In this document: in pieces, positions 14,600 to 23,555 of the stretch
Numbering within the stretch: position 1 is the stretch's first letter
How the letters are laid out: every line of letters begins with the position of its first letter
Origin: CAJBVG01 sp943371235
Lineage (GTDB): Bacteria > Bacteroidota > Bacteroidia > Sphingobacteriales > Sphingobacteriaceae
NCBI GenBank assembly: GCA_943371235.1
Contig: CALRTZ010000009.1
Coordinates: 6,656-70,655, forward strand
Direction of reading: 5' to 3'
DNA: 64,000 nt
Notes under the pieces: generated by a model
What the model was told of the DNA's origin: nothing
Database searches by the model: none
Seen by the model: only the letters and a program-made list of their open reading frames with translations
Position numbers and translations under genes: made by a program

Positions 14600-16759
14600 A
14601 TGAAAAAAATAACATTATTAATTTTAATTGGACTTTTTTGTTTCAATGCTATGGCACAAATGAGTGTTAAGCTAGGTGATTTTAAGTATAAAATCACTAA
14701 TTACCGTGGTGCCGCTAATAGTTATAAGAGGTATTTAAATGATAATGAAAACCAATATAACATTGAGGTTATCCGTAAACTTGCTAATGCTTACCAAAAA
14801 TCTAATCAATCTATACTAGCTGAACAAACATTCGCTAAATTAATTATTTTAGATTCTTCTTTTTCAGATGTTTTATCATATTCAGATATGTTGATGAAGA
14901 ATAAGAAGTACGATCAACTAAATACGTATTTAAAGTCTAAACCCGAGCTTTTGCTCAAAAATAACGAAAAGCTTACAAATATTTTAAACACTATAAGTAA
15001 CTTAAATCAGCTAACAACTTTAGATACAGGCAATATTCGTATTTCACGATTAAATTTCAACAATACTAATAGTGATTTTAGCCCAAGTATTTTTCAAAAT
15101 GGTATTATGTTTTCCAGTAACAGAATATCAAATGGCATTTTTAAATCAAAACAAACAAAAGCAAATAAACAATTAGTTGGGTTATATTTTAGTAGTTCTG
15201 ATGATGGATTTAAAAATGTTAATCCCATGGCTACGAATTTAAAACTGAAAGGTAATTATGGTAATGCGAGCTATCATGCAAAATCAAGAACTTTATATTA
15301 TGTAGTAAATTTGAATCCTAAAAAAAGCAACTCTGTAGACAAAGACATCAATATATATACTTCAAAATTCAATTTCAGCAATAATACTTGGGAAAAAGGA
15401 AAGGGCTTCCCATACAATTCGCCATATTATTCAAATACTACACCATTTGTAAATGCAGATGGAAGTAAATGCTACTTTAGCTCTAATATGCCTGGTGGTT
15501 TTGGTGGATTTGATATTTATGTTAGCGAGTGGAAAGATTCCATTTGGACAAAGCCTGTTAATTTAGGTGCCAAAATTAACAGTTCTGGCGATGAAATGCA
15601 CCCTTTTGTAGACCAAACCAATTTATTGCATTTTGCAAGTAACGGTAAAGGCGGCCTAGGTGGCTTTGATATATTTACATATGATTTAAATAATCCAAAC
15701 GCTATTACAGAAAATATAGGAGCACCTTTTAACTCAAATGCTAACGATTATGGGTATATAAAATATGTTTCTTCTGATAAAGGATTTTTTAGTTCATCAC
15801 GTGCAAGTAATGGCATAGAAAGCGATATCTATTCGTTTAACCGTTTAAAACCTACTACCAAAGATTTCAGAGTTGATATAATAGATGCAAGAACTAATGC
15901 TGCAGTTGAGAATGCTAAATTAACTGTAATTGCAGATAATGAAACTAAATTATATGAGAATATAAGGGGTTCTAAACGCTTTGAGAAGGTAGAGCCTGGC
16001 AAGAAATACCAAATTAAAGCAGAAGCTTCAAATTATGAATCTTCAGATTTAGAAATATTAGTAAACAGGGTAGATACTTTGTATGAAATGCGCCTTAAGC
16101 GATTAAAAGAGGGCTGCAGTTTACAAGGTAGAGTTTTAAATAAAACTTCTTCTGAGGGTTTAATTAATGCTAAAATTAGCATCGTAAATGTAAATGATAG
16201 TACCGAAACATTTACTGTATTTACTAATAATCAAGGTGTTTATTCAATTAAAGGATTATCGAAATCTACAAATTATAAACTCATGGTTGAGCTAGATGGA
16301 TATTTTCCTTCAATGAAAAATTTAAAAACCTTAAGTACGTGTACTCCAGTAAATAATTCTTACGATTTCACTCAAGATTTTAAGTTAATTTCTGGGAGTA
16401 TTGTAAAAGTGGATAGTATTTATTTCGACTTCAATAAAACTAATATCCGAAAAGATGCTGCTTTAGAATTAGATAAAATTGTAAATTTTATGAAAGAAAA
16501 TCCTGAAGTTATTGTTGAATTATACTCGCATACCGATTCTAGAGGAACGGATAAAGTAAATATGACTATTTCTCAGCACCGAGCAATTAACTCAGTGAGA
16601 TACATAACTTCTAAAGGAATATCAAAGCAACGCATTATTGGAAAGGGTTTTGGTGAGTTAAATTTGCTAAACAATTGTTTAAACGAAGTAAATTGTACAG
16701 AAGCACAACACCAAGTAAATAGAAGAACAGAATTTAAAGTAGTAAACATCATTCAATAA
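14600..16759 (+). CDS. PorE-like OmpA-family protein (TPR, PD40, carboxypeptidase-regulatory, OmpA C domains)
   Basis: A 719-residue exported protein (signal 1-19, 'CFNAMAQ'). Domain order: TPR-like helices (about 25-135), PD40 propeller ('SNTTPFVNADGSKCYFSSNMPGGFGGFDIYVSE', 'HFASNGKGGLGGFDIFTYD'), a carboxypeptidase-regulatory-like segment ('RLKEGCSLQGRVLNKTSSEGLINAKISIV'), and a C-terminal OmpA peptidoglycan-binding domain ('IYFDFNKTNIRKDAALELDKIV', 'LYSHTDSRGTDKVNMTISQHRAINSVRYI'). This is the architecture of PorE, which anchors the T9SS PorK/N/P complex to peptidoglycan. Bacteroidetes carry many paralogues, so PorE identity is an inference. No porP/sprF gene follows. Confidence 0.85.
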   Translation: MKKITLLILIGLFCFNAMAQMSVKLGDFKYKITNYRGAANSYKRYLNDNENQYNIEVIRKLANAYQKSNQSILAEQTFAKLIILDSSFSDVLSYSDMLMKNKKYDQLNTYLKSKPELLLKNNEKLTNILNTISNLNQLTTLDTGNIRISRLNFNNTNSDFSPSIFQNGIMFSSNRISNGIFKSKQTKANKQLVGLYFSSSDDGFKNVNPMATNLKLKGNYGNASYHAKSRTLYYVVNLNPKKSNSVDKDINIYTSKFNFSNNTWEKGKGFPYNSPYYSNTTPFVNADGSKCYFSSNMPGGFGGFDIYVSEWKDSIWTKPVNLGAKINSSGDEMHPFVDQTNLLHFASNGKGGLGGFDIFTYDLNNPNAITENIGAPFNSNANDYGYIKYVSSDKGFFSSSRASNGIESDIYSFNRLKPTTKDFRVDIIDARTNAAVENAKLTVIADNETKLYENIRGSKRFEKVEPGKKYQIKAEASNYESSDLEILVNRVDTLYEMRLKRLKEGCSLQGRVLNKTSSEGLINAKISIVNVNDSTETFTVFTNNQGVYSIKGLSKSTNYKLMVELDGYFPSMKNLKTLSTCTPVNNSYDFTQDFKLISGSIVKVDSIYFDFNKTNIRKDAALELDKIVNFMKENPEVIVELYSHTDSRGTDKVNMTISQHRAINSVRYITSKGISKQRIIGKGFGELNLLNNCLNEVNCTEAQHQVNRRTEFKVVNIIQ

Positions 16760-16879
16760 CGATAAAGAATAAATACTAAATTCTAAATACTAAATACTAA
16801 ATACTAAACACTAAATACTAAACACTAATAACTTAATAACTTAATAACAAATAACCCAATAATTTAATAACATATAACG
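16757..16879 (+). repeat. 7-bp TAAATAC array then 8-bp TAATAACT array
   Basis: From the stop of the OmpA gene run about nine TAAATAC/TAAATTC/TAAACAC heptads (after a 6-bp TAACGA and a TAAAGAA). They are followed by TAATAACT-type octads that decay towards 16880, before the S4 gene. Confidence 0.9.
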
Positions 16880-16908
16880 AAATTCTGAGTACTAACATCT
16901 GTATAACA

Positions 16909-17106
16909 ATGAAAATAAAAGGGGAGTTTATTCAATTAAATCAATTGCTGAAAGTAATGGCATGGGTGAACGATGGAGCTATGGCAAACGACGTAATTGA
17001 TAATGGTTTAGTAAAAGTAGAGGGAGTAACAGAAACTCGTCGCCGCAATAAAATCAAACCAGGAATGACCGTTGAGTACAACAACCAAACGGTTACTGTT
17101 TCGTAG
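16909..17106 (+). CDS. S4-domain RNA-binding protein (YbcJ-like)
   Basis: A 65-residue protein consisting of one S4 RNA-binding domain: 'FIQLNQLLKVMAWVNDGAMANDVIDNGLVKVEGVTETRRRNKIKPGMTVEYNN'. The alpha-L pattern and the RRRNKI basic patch are those of the YbcJ/RlbA family. It probably binds structured RNA, perhaps rRNA, but its target is unknown. It lies between two repeat arrays. Confidence 0.9.
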   Translation: MKIKGEFIQLNQLLKVMAWVNDGAMANDVIDNGLVKVEGVTETRRRNKIKPGMTVEYNNQTVTVS

Positions 17107-17185
17107 GTTCGTGTGCTAGTGTGTTAGTATGCTAGTGTGCTAATAAGGCACTTATTTGCACATTTACCAATTTGCACATTTACTA
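17104..17185. repeat. Converging stop-anchored arrays between S4 and MFS genes
   Basis: Plus strand: the S4 stop TAG (17104), then TAGTGTGT at 17117, TAGTATGC at 17125, TAGTGTGC at 17133. Minus strand: the MFS stop TAG (17185) opens TAGTAAAT, followed by GTGCAAAT, TGGTAAAT and GTGCAAAT. Each gene therefore carries its own array. Confidence 0.9.
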
Positions 17186-18829
17186 GTGACTTGCTACTGC
17201 AGTATCGTAACTAATGCCTTGTTTTGCCAAAATGTTCTTAACTAATACAGCAAAGAAAATTAAGTACGCGAAACATATAACAGGTATCCAATACGATTCG
17301 TGTATGCCGATAATATCTGCAAGTTTACCTTGTAAGGGTGGTATAATACCTCCACCTAAGATCATCATAATTAAAAAAGCCGAACCTTGTGTAGTGTACT
17401 TACCCAAACCTGCAACGCTTAAGCTAAATATACTTGGCCACATAATACTGCACCATAAGCCTCCACTCATAAATGCATAAATAGCTAATTGTCCGGTTGT
17501 AAATAATCCAATTAACATAGCTACTAAACCTAATGTTCCGAATATAAATAAGGTTTTTGCAGGCTTATCTTCGCTTATGTAAAAAGCCACAATAAGTATG
17601 GCTACGCAAATTACGTAAGAGTATAAGGGCGACATATCTTTTTGAGCAAGTGTATTAACGCCTACAATGATGCCAAATGCAATTAATGGTACAATTAGAG
17701 TCAAAATTCTTTTCGTGGCGCTACTGAGGTTAAAAACAGTTATACTGCCTGCCCATCTACCAATCATCATACTTCCCCAATACATACTTATATATGGCGA
17801 AATTTGCGAGGACAATAAACCACCCATGTCTGCTTGTCTTAATAACTCGCCTAAATTACTTTGTATACTCACTTCTACACCTACGTATGCAAAAATGGCT
17901 AGCATGCCCAATACCAATTGAGGATATTGCATGGCTCCCCATCCTTCAGCTTTTTTCTTGGCGCTTTGGTAAGCAAATACTAATCCTAAAATAATTACGA
18001 GCATAGAACCCACCAACCATTTCATTCGGTAAATTTCTAAGGCATGTTTATCTGCATCACTCATGTTTTCTGATAAACCTATATAGCTTTTAAAAACCGG
18101 GATGAACATAAAAATTAACAAACCTGTAATAACTAATAATGTGTTTAAGGCTTTATTAGCCGATTCAACTTTTTCGGTAGTAATGCCAGAGGGAACTTTT
18201 TTACTAAACCAGAACAACAAGGCAGCACCAATAAATAAAGCACCAACACCTGCATACATAAAACTAACATTATCTAAACCCAGGCTTTTTGTTTGCTCTT
18301 CGGTTGCGGCAACCGTGCCAAATAATAATAAAGACACAACGATTGGGCCTATCATGGTTCCAAAACTATTAATACCTCCACCAAGGTTTACTCTGCCTGC
18401 AGCCGTTCTTGGATCTCCTAAACTAATCGCAAATGGTTGCGCTGCGGTTTGTTGTAAACTAAATCCTAATGCCACTATAAATAATCCTACCAACATGCCC
18501 GAAAAGGTATTAGAATTAACCGCAATAATCATGGCTACCGCACCTATGGCACTAAACAATAATCCGTAAACAATACTTTTTTTATAGCCCCAAGATCCCA
18601 CTAAATCTTTTCCCTGTGAACTGCCGATAATAAATAGGAGTAGAGCTCCAATGTAATAGGCAATGTAAAAGGCGTAATCTACTAACTGACTCTGAAACTG
18701 ATCTAATTGGAAATAATCTTTACAGAATGGAATAAATACTCCATTACCTGCAGCAATAAATCCCCAGAAAAAGAATACCGTTACTAATGTGCTTAAGGCA
18801 CCGTTATTGTTTGCTTCTTTTGTATGCAT
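17183..18829 (-). CDS. Sugar MFS transporter (FucP/GluP-like)
   Basis: 548 residues from ATG 18829 ('MHTKEANNNGALSTLVTVFFFWGFIAAGNGVFIPF'). The frame stays open 20 codons upstream but that part is only a repeat array (LITNN repeated) and is excluded. At least twelve hydrophobic spans are visible. The N-terminal 'LVTVFFFWGFIAAGNGVFIPFCKDYFQLDQFQSQLVDYAFYIAYYIGALL' resembles fucose/glucose-galactose permeases. 'NLGGGINSFGTMIGPIV' and 'SGGLWCSIMWPSIFSLSVAGLGKYTTQGSA' are typical of this branch. It is predicted to take up a sugar with protons. There are no catabolic genes next to it to name the sugar. Confidence 0.88.
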   Translation of the reverse strand: MHTKEANNNGALSTLVTVFFFWGFIAAGNGVFIPFCKDYFQLDQFQSQLVDYAFYIAYYIGALLLFIIGSSQGKDLVGSWGYKKSIVYGLLFSAIGAVAMIIAVNSNTFSGMLVGLFIVALGFSLQQTAAQPFAISLGDPRTAAGRVNLGGGINSFGTMIGPIVVSLLLFGTVAATEEQTKSLGLDNVSFMYAGVGALFIGAALLFWFSKKVPSGITTEKVESANKALNTLLVITGLLIFMFIPVFKSYIGLSENMSDADKHALEIYRMKWLVGSMLVIILGLVFAYQSAKKKAEGWGAMQYPQLVLGMLAIFAYVGVEVSIQSNLGELLRQADMGGLLSSQISPYISMYWGSMMIGRWAGSITVFNLSSATKRILTLIVPLIAFGIIVGVNTLAQKDMSPLYSYVICVAILIVAFYISEDKPAKTLFIFGTLGLVAMLIGLFTTGQLAIYAFMSGGLWCSIMWPSIFSLSVAGLGKYTTQGSAFLIMMILGGGIIPPLQGKLADIIGIHESYWIPVICFAYLIFFAVLVKNILAKQGISYDTAVASH

Positions 18830-18830
18830 G

Positions 18831-18926
18831 TTAAGTTGTTGGTTATTGGTTATTAGGTTATTAGTTATTAGGTTATTGGTTATTAGCAATTAGAATTTAG
18901 AATTTAGAATTTAGAATTTAGAATTT
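18831..18926 (-). repeat. TAAATTC heptads and TAATAACC octads upstream of the MFS gene
   Basis: On the minus strand five TAAATTC heptads (18926 downwards) pass into TAATAACC/CAATAACC octads that stop 15 bases before the ATG at 18829. The order and words match the arrays at 16757 and 32300. Confidence 0.9.
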
Positions 18927-18995
18927 ATATCTCACAATATATAAAGTATTGTATTGAAGTTCAAAAAGAATTTTAATATTGGTGCAAAATTGCTC

Positions 18996-19031
18996 AAAAA
19001 AAAAAGCTGGACTATTTATAGTCCAGCTTTT
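18996..19031 (-). terminator. Rho-independent terminator of the repeat surface protein
   Basis: Perfect 10-bp stem AGCTGGACTA/TAGTCCAGCT (19005-19028) with a 4-base loop. On the minus strand it is followed by ten T residues. Confidence 0.92.
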
Positions 19032-19052
19032 ACATTTTTCAATATTTCTTAT

Positions 19053-22000
19053 TTACATTTTAACAATGCGAGCAACATGGTTCGCCACTTTAACAAGGTA
19101 CATGCCCTTGTTTAAATTACGAATATCAATGCTTGCATTTCCAGTTAACTCGTAGCTCTCTACTAATTTTCCTTGTAAATCAAATATACTTACTTGATTA
19201 GTTTCGTTTACGTTCAAACCTGCAAAATGTAATACATCTGTACTTGGGTTAGGGTATATGCTGATGTTAGCATTCTCGTTGTTGTTTACACCAACTAATG
19301 GTTTTTTACTGAAATACACATTGTCAATATAAACAGTACCTAATCCTGAAGGTATTGCCGAGAATATTAATTGTGCAATATGAGATCTAGTAGTTAAACC
19401 TGTAAAATCGGTAAACGGAATGTGTAAGCTAATCCATTGATTTTGTCCCGGTGTAAATAACAATTCGTGTTCTTTATCATCTCCACCACCAAAAGCAGCA
19501 TCAGCACCAAAGTCAACCAATTTAACTCTAAAGGTAGTAATGTTTGGAGTCCACATATCCACATGGAAGGTATCCATACCACTTGCGTTAATCAAGTTTG
19601 GTCCTGTACTTTCTACACCTACAAAATCCAACGATGTATATTTCTTAGTATCGTTTCCTTGTATTTGCATTTCAGTTAATACTGCGCTCGACCATGAAGT
19701 TCTCCAAGTATCAATTGCTACGTTTGTGTATTTATTACTAAACATAGAAATAACATTGTTCGAAGCCGAAGTAGGGCTTGGAGCTGCAGTAGTAGGTTCT
19801 AGTACTACTGTTGTTTTGCTGAAATAAACATTGTCGATAAATACATTAGCCGAACCAGCTGGTACTGCCGATAATATTAATTGTGCAATGTGTCCTTTAG
19901 TTGTTAGGTTCACAAAGTCCGTTAACAATATATCGTAAGAGTTCCATGTATTTAATGCAGGTGTAAATGCTAATTCATGTTCCGTATCATCTCCACCACC
20001 AAATGCACCATTTGCACCAAAATCAACTAATTTAATTCTGAACGTTGTTGCATTATTTGTCCATACATTCATATGGAAACTAGTCATGTCTGTTGCATTA
20101 ATCATGTTTGGTCCTGTAGTTTCAATACCTACAAAATCCAAGTTTGCATATTTCTTAGTATCGTTTCCTAGTATCGTAGTATCTACCAAGGTAGCATTAG
20201 ACCATGAAGTTCTCCATGTATCAACGTTTACGTTTGTATACGCATTACTAAACATCGATATTACATCTGTGCTTGGTTTTGTTGGAGTAGGTGCTGCAGT
20301 AGTTGGTGCAATTATAACGGGTGCACTTGCTTTACTAAAGTATACGTTATCAATAAACACTGTTCCCGAGCCAGTTGGTTGACCAACTAAAATCAATTGT
20401 GCAATATGTCCTCTAGTGGTAAGATTCGTGAAATCTGATAATGGGATGCTTAATGTATTCCATTGATTTAAAGTAGGAGTGAAACTTAATTCATGCTCTT
20501 TATCATCGCCACCACCAAATGCTGCGTTAGCACCAAAGTCAACTAATTTCACTTTAAAAGCAGTAAGATTTGCAGTCCATACATCAATGTTGAAATTTTG
20601 CATAGAATCAGCATTAATTTGATTAACTACCGTTTCTATTCCAACAAAATCTAATGCCGAATATTTTTTAGTATCGTTACCTACGATTGTAGTATCGGTT
20701 AAAGTAGCATTCGACCATGAAGTTCTCCAAGTATCAACTGTTACGTTTGTATAAGCATTACTAAACATAGATATTACTAGGTTTGACGCTTTAGTTGGAG
20801 TTGGCGCTGCAACTGAAGGAGCTGTAACTACAGGTGCTGATTTACTGAAATAAACATTGTCAATAAATACAGTACCAGCTGCAGTAGGTTGGCCTACTAA
20901 AATTAGTTGTGCAATGTGTCCTCTTGTAGTTAAGTTAATAAAGTTACTAAGTGGAATGCTAAATGTATTCCATTGATTTAATACAGGAGTAAATGTTAAT
21001 TCGTGTTCTTTATCATCGCCACCACCAAACGCAGCGTTAGCACCGAAGTCAACTAATTTAATTTTAAAAGTAGTAACGTTTGTTGTCCAAACATCAATAT
21101 TAAAATTTTGCATAGTATCCGCATTGATTTGATTAACCACTGTCTCTATACCTACAAAATCTAATGCTGAATATTTTTTAGTATTGTTACCTACTATAGT
21201 CGTATCTGTTAAAGTTGCATTCGACCATGAAGTTCTCCAAGTATCAACCGTTACGTTTGTATAAGCATTACTAAACATAGATATTACTTGGTTTGCCGGT
21301 TTAGTTGGAGTAGGCGCTGCAACTGTAGGTGCTGTAACTACAGGTGCTGATTTACTGAAATAAACATTGTCAATAAATACTGTACCAGTTCCAGTAGGTA
21401 AACCCACAAAAATAAGTTGTGCAATATGTCCTCTTGTAGTTAAGTTAGTAAAGTTGCTAAGTGGTATGCTAAATGTATTCCATTGGTTTAAGGTAGGTGT
21501 GAAACTTAATTCATGTTCTTTATCATCACCACCACCAAATGCAGCGTTAGCACCAAAGTCAACTAATTTAATTTTAAAAGTAGTAACGTTTGCCGTCCAT
21601 ACATCAATATTAAAATTTTGCATAGTATCCGCATTGATTTGATTAACCACTGTTTCGATTCCAACAAAATCCAAAGCCGAATATTTCTTAGTATCGTTAC
21701 CTACAATTTGTAAATCTGTTAAAGTTGCGTTCGACCATGAAGTTCTCCAAGTGTCAACTGTTACGTTTGTGTAAGCGTTGCTAAACATAGATATTACTTG
21801 GTTCGCTGCTTTAGTAGGAGTTGGTGCTGCTACAGTTGGGTCTGTGTTAATTGTTGCTGCAGAAAATGTAATGTTATCGAAATAACAAACATTAGTAGTA
21901 GTTCTTGCTTGAAAATCCAAGAAAATGATGATCTGATCATTTACTTCACCAATTTTAGAAGAGAAGTTAAATGTTAATTCTTCCCATTGGTTAATTAATG

Positions 22001-22394
22001 TATTGGCAACTTTTAATTCGCCAGTTGAACCTCCACTTGGAGTAGCAAATTTAATCGCTACATCACTTATTACAGGTTTGTAAACCATAATCTTTACAAT
22101 GGCGTTAGATGCGCTCAGTGTAAAAGATCCGATTCCTGCACCGTGCGAACTTTCTACACCAGCCCAAGGCTGACCAGTTGTTTGCATCGTCATCTTTAAA
22201 ACAGTTGCAGAAGTGTTTATACCCGTAGCACTTGGGTTAGCAACAACTTGTGCAGGTGGCGGATTAGTGCCATTCTCAAAGGTTGTCCAGGTCCAGGTGT
22301 TTCCATGTGCTCCGGTTTCGAAAGTGATGGGAGCATTTTGCGAAAATGCTATACTTGCGCATAACATTAGTAAAATGGTAAAGATTCTTTTCAT
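19053..22394 (-). CDS. Large secreted five-repeat surface protein with T9SS sorting domain
   Basis: 1113 residues. Signal peptide 1-18 (ends AFSQ). Residues about 20-180 form a carbohydrate-binding-like beta-sandwich ('FETGAHGNTWTWTTFENGTNP'). Five tandem copies of a 170-residue unit follow, each containing 'VISMFSNAYTNVTVDTWRTSW', 'KKYSALDFVGIE', 'FGGGDDKEHEL' and 'GHIAQLI...VFIDNVYFSK'. The C-terminus is a type A sorting domain ('ISIYPNPSTDVLHFAGLN...GMYLVKV'). The unit resembles accessory domains of laminarinase-like enzymes, so glycan binding is likely, but no catalytic domain is present. Repeats 1-3 are nearly identical in DNA. It is expected to be exported by T9SS and anchored to the cell surface. 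Confidence 0.85.
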   Translation of the reverse strand: MKRIFTILLMLCASIAFSQNAPITFETGAHGNTWTWTTFENGTNPPPAQVVANPSATGINTSATVLKMTMQTTGQPWAGVESSHGAGIGSFTLSASNAIVKIMVYKPVISDVAIKFATPSGGSTGELKVANTLINQWEELTFNFSSKIGEVNDQIIIFLDFQARTTTNVCYFDNITFSAATINTDPTVAAPTPTKAANQVISMFSNAYTNVTVDTWRTSWSNATLTDLQIVGNDTKKYSALDFVGIETVVNQINADTMQNFNIDVWTANVTTFKIKLVDFGANAAFGGGDDKEHELSFTPTLNQWNTFSIPLSNFTNLTTRGHIAQLIFVGLPTGTGTVFIDNVYFSKSAPVVTAPTVAAPTPTKPANQVISMFSNAYTNVTVDTWRTSWSNATLTDTTIVGNNTKKYSALDFVGIETVVNQINADTMQNFNIDVWTTNVTTFKIKLVDFGANAAFGGGDDKEHELTFTPVLNQWNTFSIPLSNFINLTTRGHIAQLILVGQPTAAGTVFIDNVYFSKSAPVVTAPSVAAPTPTKASNLVISMFSNAYTNVTVDTWRTSWSNATLTDTTIVGNDTKKYSALDFVGIETVVNQINADSMQNFNIDVWTANLTAFKVKLVDFGANAAFGGGDDKEHELSFTPTLNQWNTLSIPLSDFTNLTTRGHIAQLILVGQPTGSGTVFIDNVYFSKASAPVIIAPTTAAPTPTKPSTDVISMFSNAYTNVNVDTWRTSWSNATLVDTTILGNDTKKYANLDFVGIETTGPNMINATDMTSFHMNVWTNNATTFRIKLVDFGANGAFGGGDDTEHELAFTPALNTWNSYDILLTDFVNLTTKGHIAQLILSAVPAGSANVFIDNVYFSKTTVVLEPTTAAPSPTSASNNVISMFSNKYTNVAIDTWRTSWSSAVLTEMQIQGNDTKKYTSLDFVGVESTGPNLINASGMDTFHVDMWTPNITTFRVKLVDFGADAAFGGGDDKEHELLFTPGQNQWISLHIPFTDFTGLTTRSHIAQLIFSAIPSGLGTVYIDNVYFSKKPLVGVNNNENANISIYPNPSTDVLHFAGLNVNETNQVSIFDLQGKLVESYELTGNASIDIRNLNKGMYLVKVANHVARIVKM
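19300..21830 (-). repeat. Five in-frame 510-bp coding repeats
   Basis: The segment coding 'ISMFSN' recurs near 19741, 20253, 20764, 21274 and 21783, a spacing of about 510 bp (170 codons). The three copies nearest the gene's 5' end differ by few bases. Confidence 0.9.
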
Positions 22395-22431
22395 AACGAA
22401 TATTTAGTTTTTAAGGATTATTTAAGTATTA

Positions 22432-22464
22432 AATGACTTATGGTAAAAATAAATATAAGTCATT
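22432..22464. promoter_or_regulatory. 10-bp inverted repeat in the leader of the repeat surface protein gene
   Basis: AATGACTTAT (22432-22441) and ATAAGTCATT (22455-22464) are perfect complements 13 bases apart, 38 bases upstream of the ATG. It could be an operator or an mRNA hairpin; there is no terminator T-run. Confidence 0.45.
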
Positions 22465-22550
22465 AAGTGTTAAATCTACACTTGTTTACGTATTTAGATT
22501 GATTATAAATAATAACCTTAAATTTTAGCTAAAATGAGGGTTTTGCTAAC

Positions 22551-23414
22551 TTACTTATTGAAGGGCATTTCGTTAAAAAGGATCAAATAATCGAAGCTTA
22601 GGTTATTCTCGGCTAAATATTCCCAGAGGTCGATACATACAAAATTCTCGTTTTTATATGGGATAAGATTTACCCTATCTCGTTGATAATTTCTTAATCC
22701 GGTATACCCAATGCTTTTTATGAGGCCTTGATTATTGATGTTTTCGATAAAACGACTCGCCTCAGCAATACTGGTAATTGTTTTATTGTGGAAAAGTGTA
22801 TCCACGTTCAACATAGCTAAACTGGTTAACTTATTTCCATTAAAAGATTCGTCGTGATAGTAGTATTTTAAAGTATTTTGGGGACTTGTGATAAAAAATG
22901 TTTTTCTGAAGTTTTCATTAATTATATGTTTTATGTTGAGGTACACAAGGGAGTCGTAATTTTTCACAGATGGATGAACTCCTACGCATTTTATAATAAC
23001 AGAGTGATGTTTTTTGACAAGTTCTGTAATTCCTTTTATTTTTTGAAGCTGTAAATCTATATATGATTTAGATTGGTAATAGTTGTATAACTGTTTCTCT
23101 AGTATGGAGAAGTCAATTTTATGAGGGTTTGTGTTAATGTATTCATTTAAACCAATAGGGTAATCGATTAAAATATAAAGTTCTTCGTTTGCATGGAGTG
23201 CTAAAAAATCCTTTAAAACAGAGAGTTTCACAGACTGGTTAAGGGCTCTAGGGTGTTGGCCATAGGCTATAAAATCTGCATTAAGTTTTAGTTCGGTTTT
23301 ATCGTATTGATAAGGGACAGACTGCGCTTTGGTTTGATTACTAATTGAAAAAAAAAAAATTAATAAAAACACAGAAAAGCTCTTCCAGATTTTGAAATGG
23401 GTTTTACAAATCAT
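22551..23414 (-). CDS. Secreted protein of unknown function
   Basis: 287 residues with an N-terminal signal ('WKSFSVFLLIFFFSISNQTKAQS'). The mature part begins 'VPYQYDKTELKLNADFIAYGQHPRALNQSVKLSVLKDFLALHANEELYILIDYPIGLNEYI', which suggests an alpha/beta fold with a conserved-looking 'GQHPRALNQS' loop and 'IKCVGVHPSV'. The layout loosely recalls erythromycin-esterase or ChaN-type proteins that read 'GE..H', but I do not recognise the family with certainty. It is a single leftward gene whose divergent upstream gap holds an 8-bp array. Confidence 0.6.
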   Translation of the reverse strand: MICKTHFKIWKSFSVFLLIFFFSISNQTKAQSVPYQYDKTELKLNADFIAYGQHPRALNQSVKLSVLKDFLALHANEELYILIDYPIGLNEYINTNPHKIDFSILEKQLYNYYQSKSYIDLQLQKIKGITELVKKHHSVIIKCVGVHPSVKNYDSLVYLNIKHIINENFRKTFFITSPQNTLKYYYHDESFNGNKLTSLAMLNVDTLFHNKTITSIAEASRFIENINNQGLIKSIGYTGLRNYQRDRVNLIPYKNENFVCIDLWEYLAENNLSFDYLILFNEMPFNK

Positions 23415-23465
23415 GAGCGAAAATTGTTGTTGTTTGTTGTTATTGTAAATGTAGTGTTTTTTTAA

Positions 23466-23521
23466 CGACTATTCGATTATTCGAAAATTCGACATTTCGA
23501 AACTTCGACAATTCGATATTT
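23466..23521 (+). repeat. Seven 8-bp CGANNNTT units
   Basis: Uninterrupted octads start with CGACTATT at 23466 and CGATTATT at 23474 and end with CGATATTT at 23514. CGA is invariant at the start of all seven. The array sits between divergent genes. The same CGA-octad design occurs at 27058. Confidence 0.93.
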
Positions 23522-23555
23522 TATTTGTAACTTGTTTTTAATTAACAACAGCTAA

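Noticed and set aside
18102..18569. 155-codon open frame opposite the MFS transporter
   Set aside because: Antisense shadow of membrane helices; no signature and no promoter.
18830..18889. Twenty-codon N-terminal extension of the MFS transporter
   Set aside because: The added residues are only LITNN repeats made by the TAATAACC array; the hydrophilic start MHTKEANN at 18829 is the natural one.
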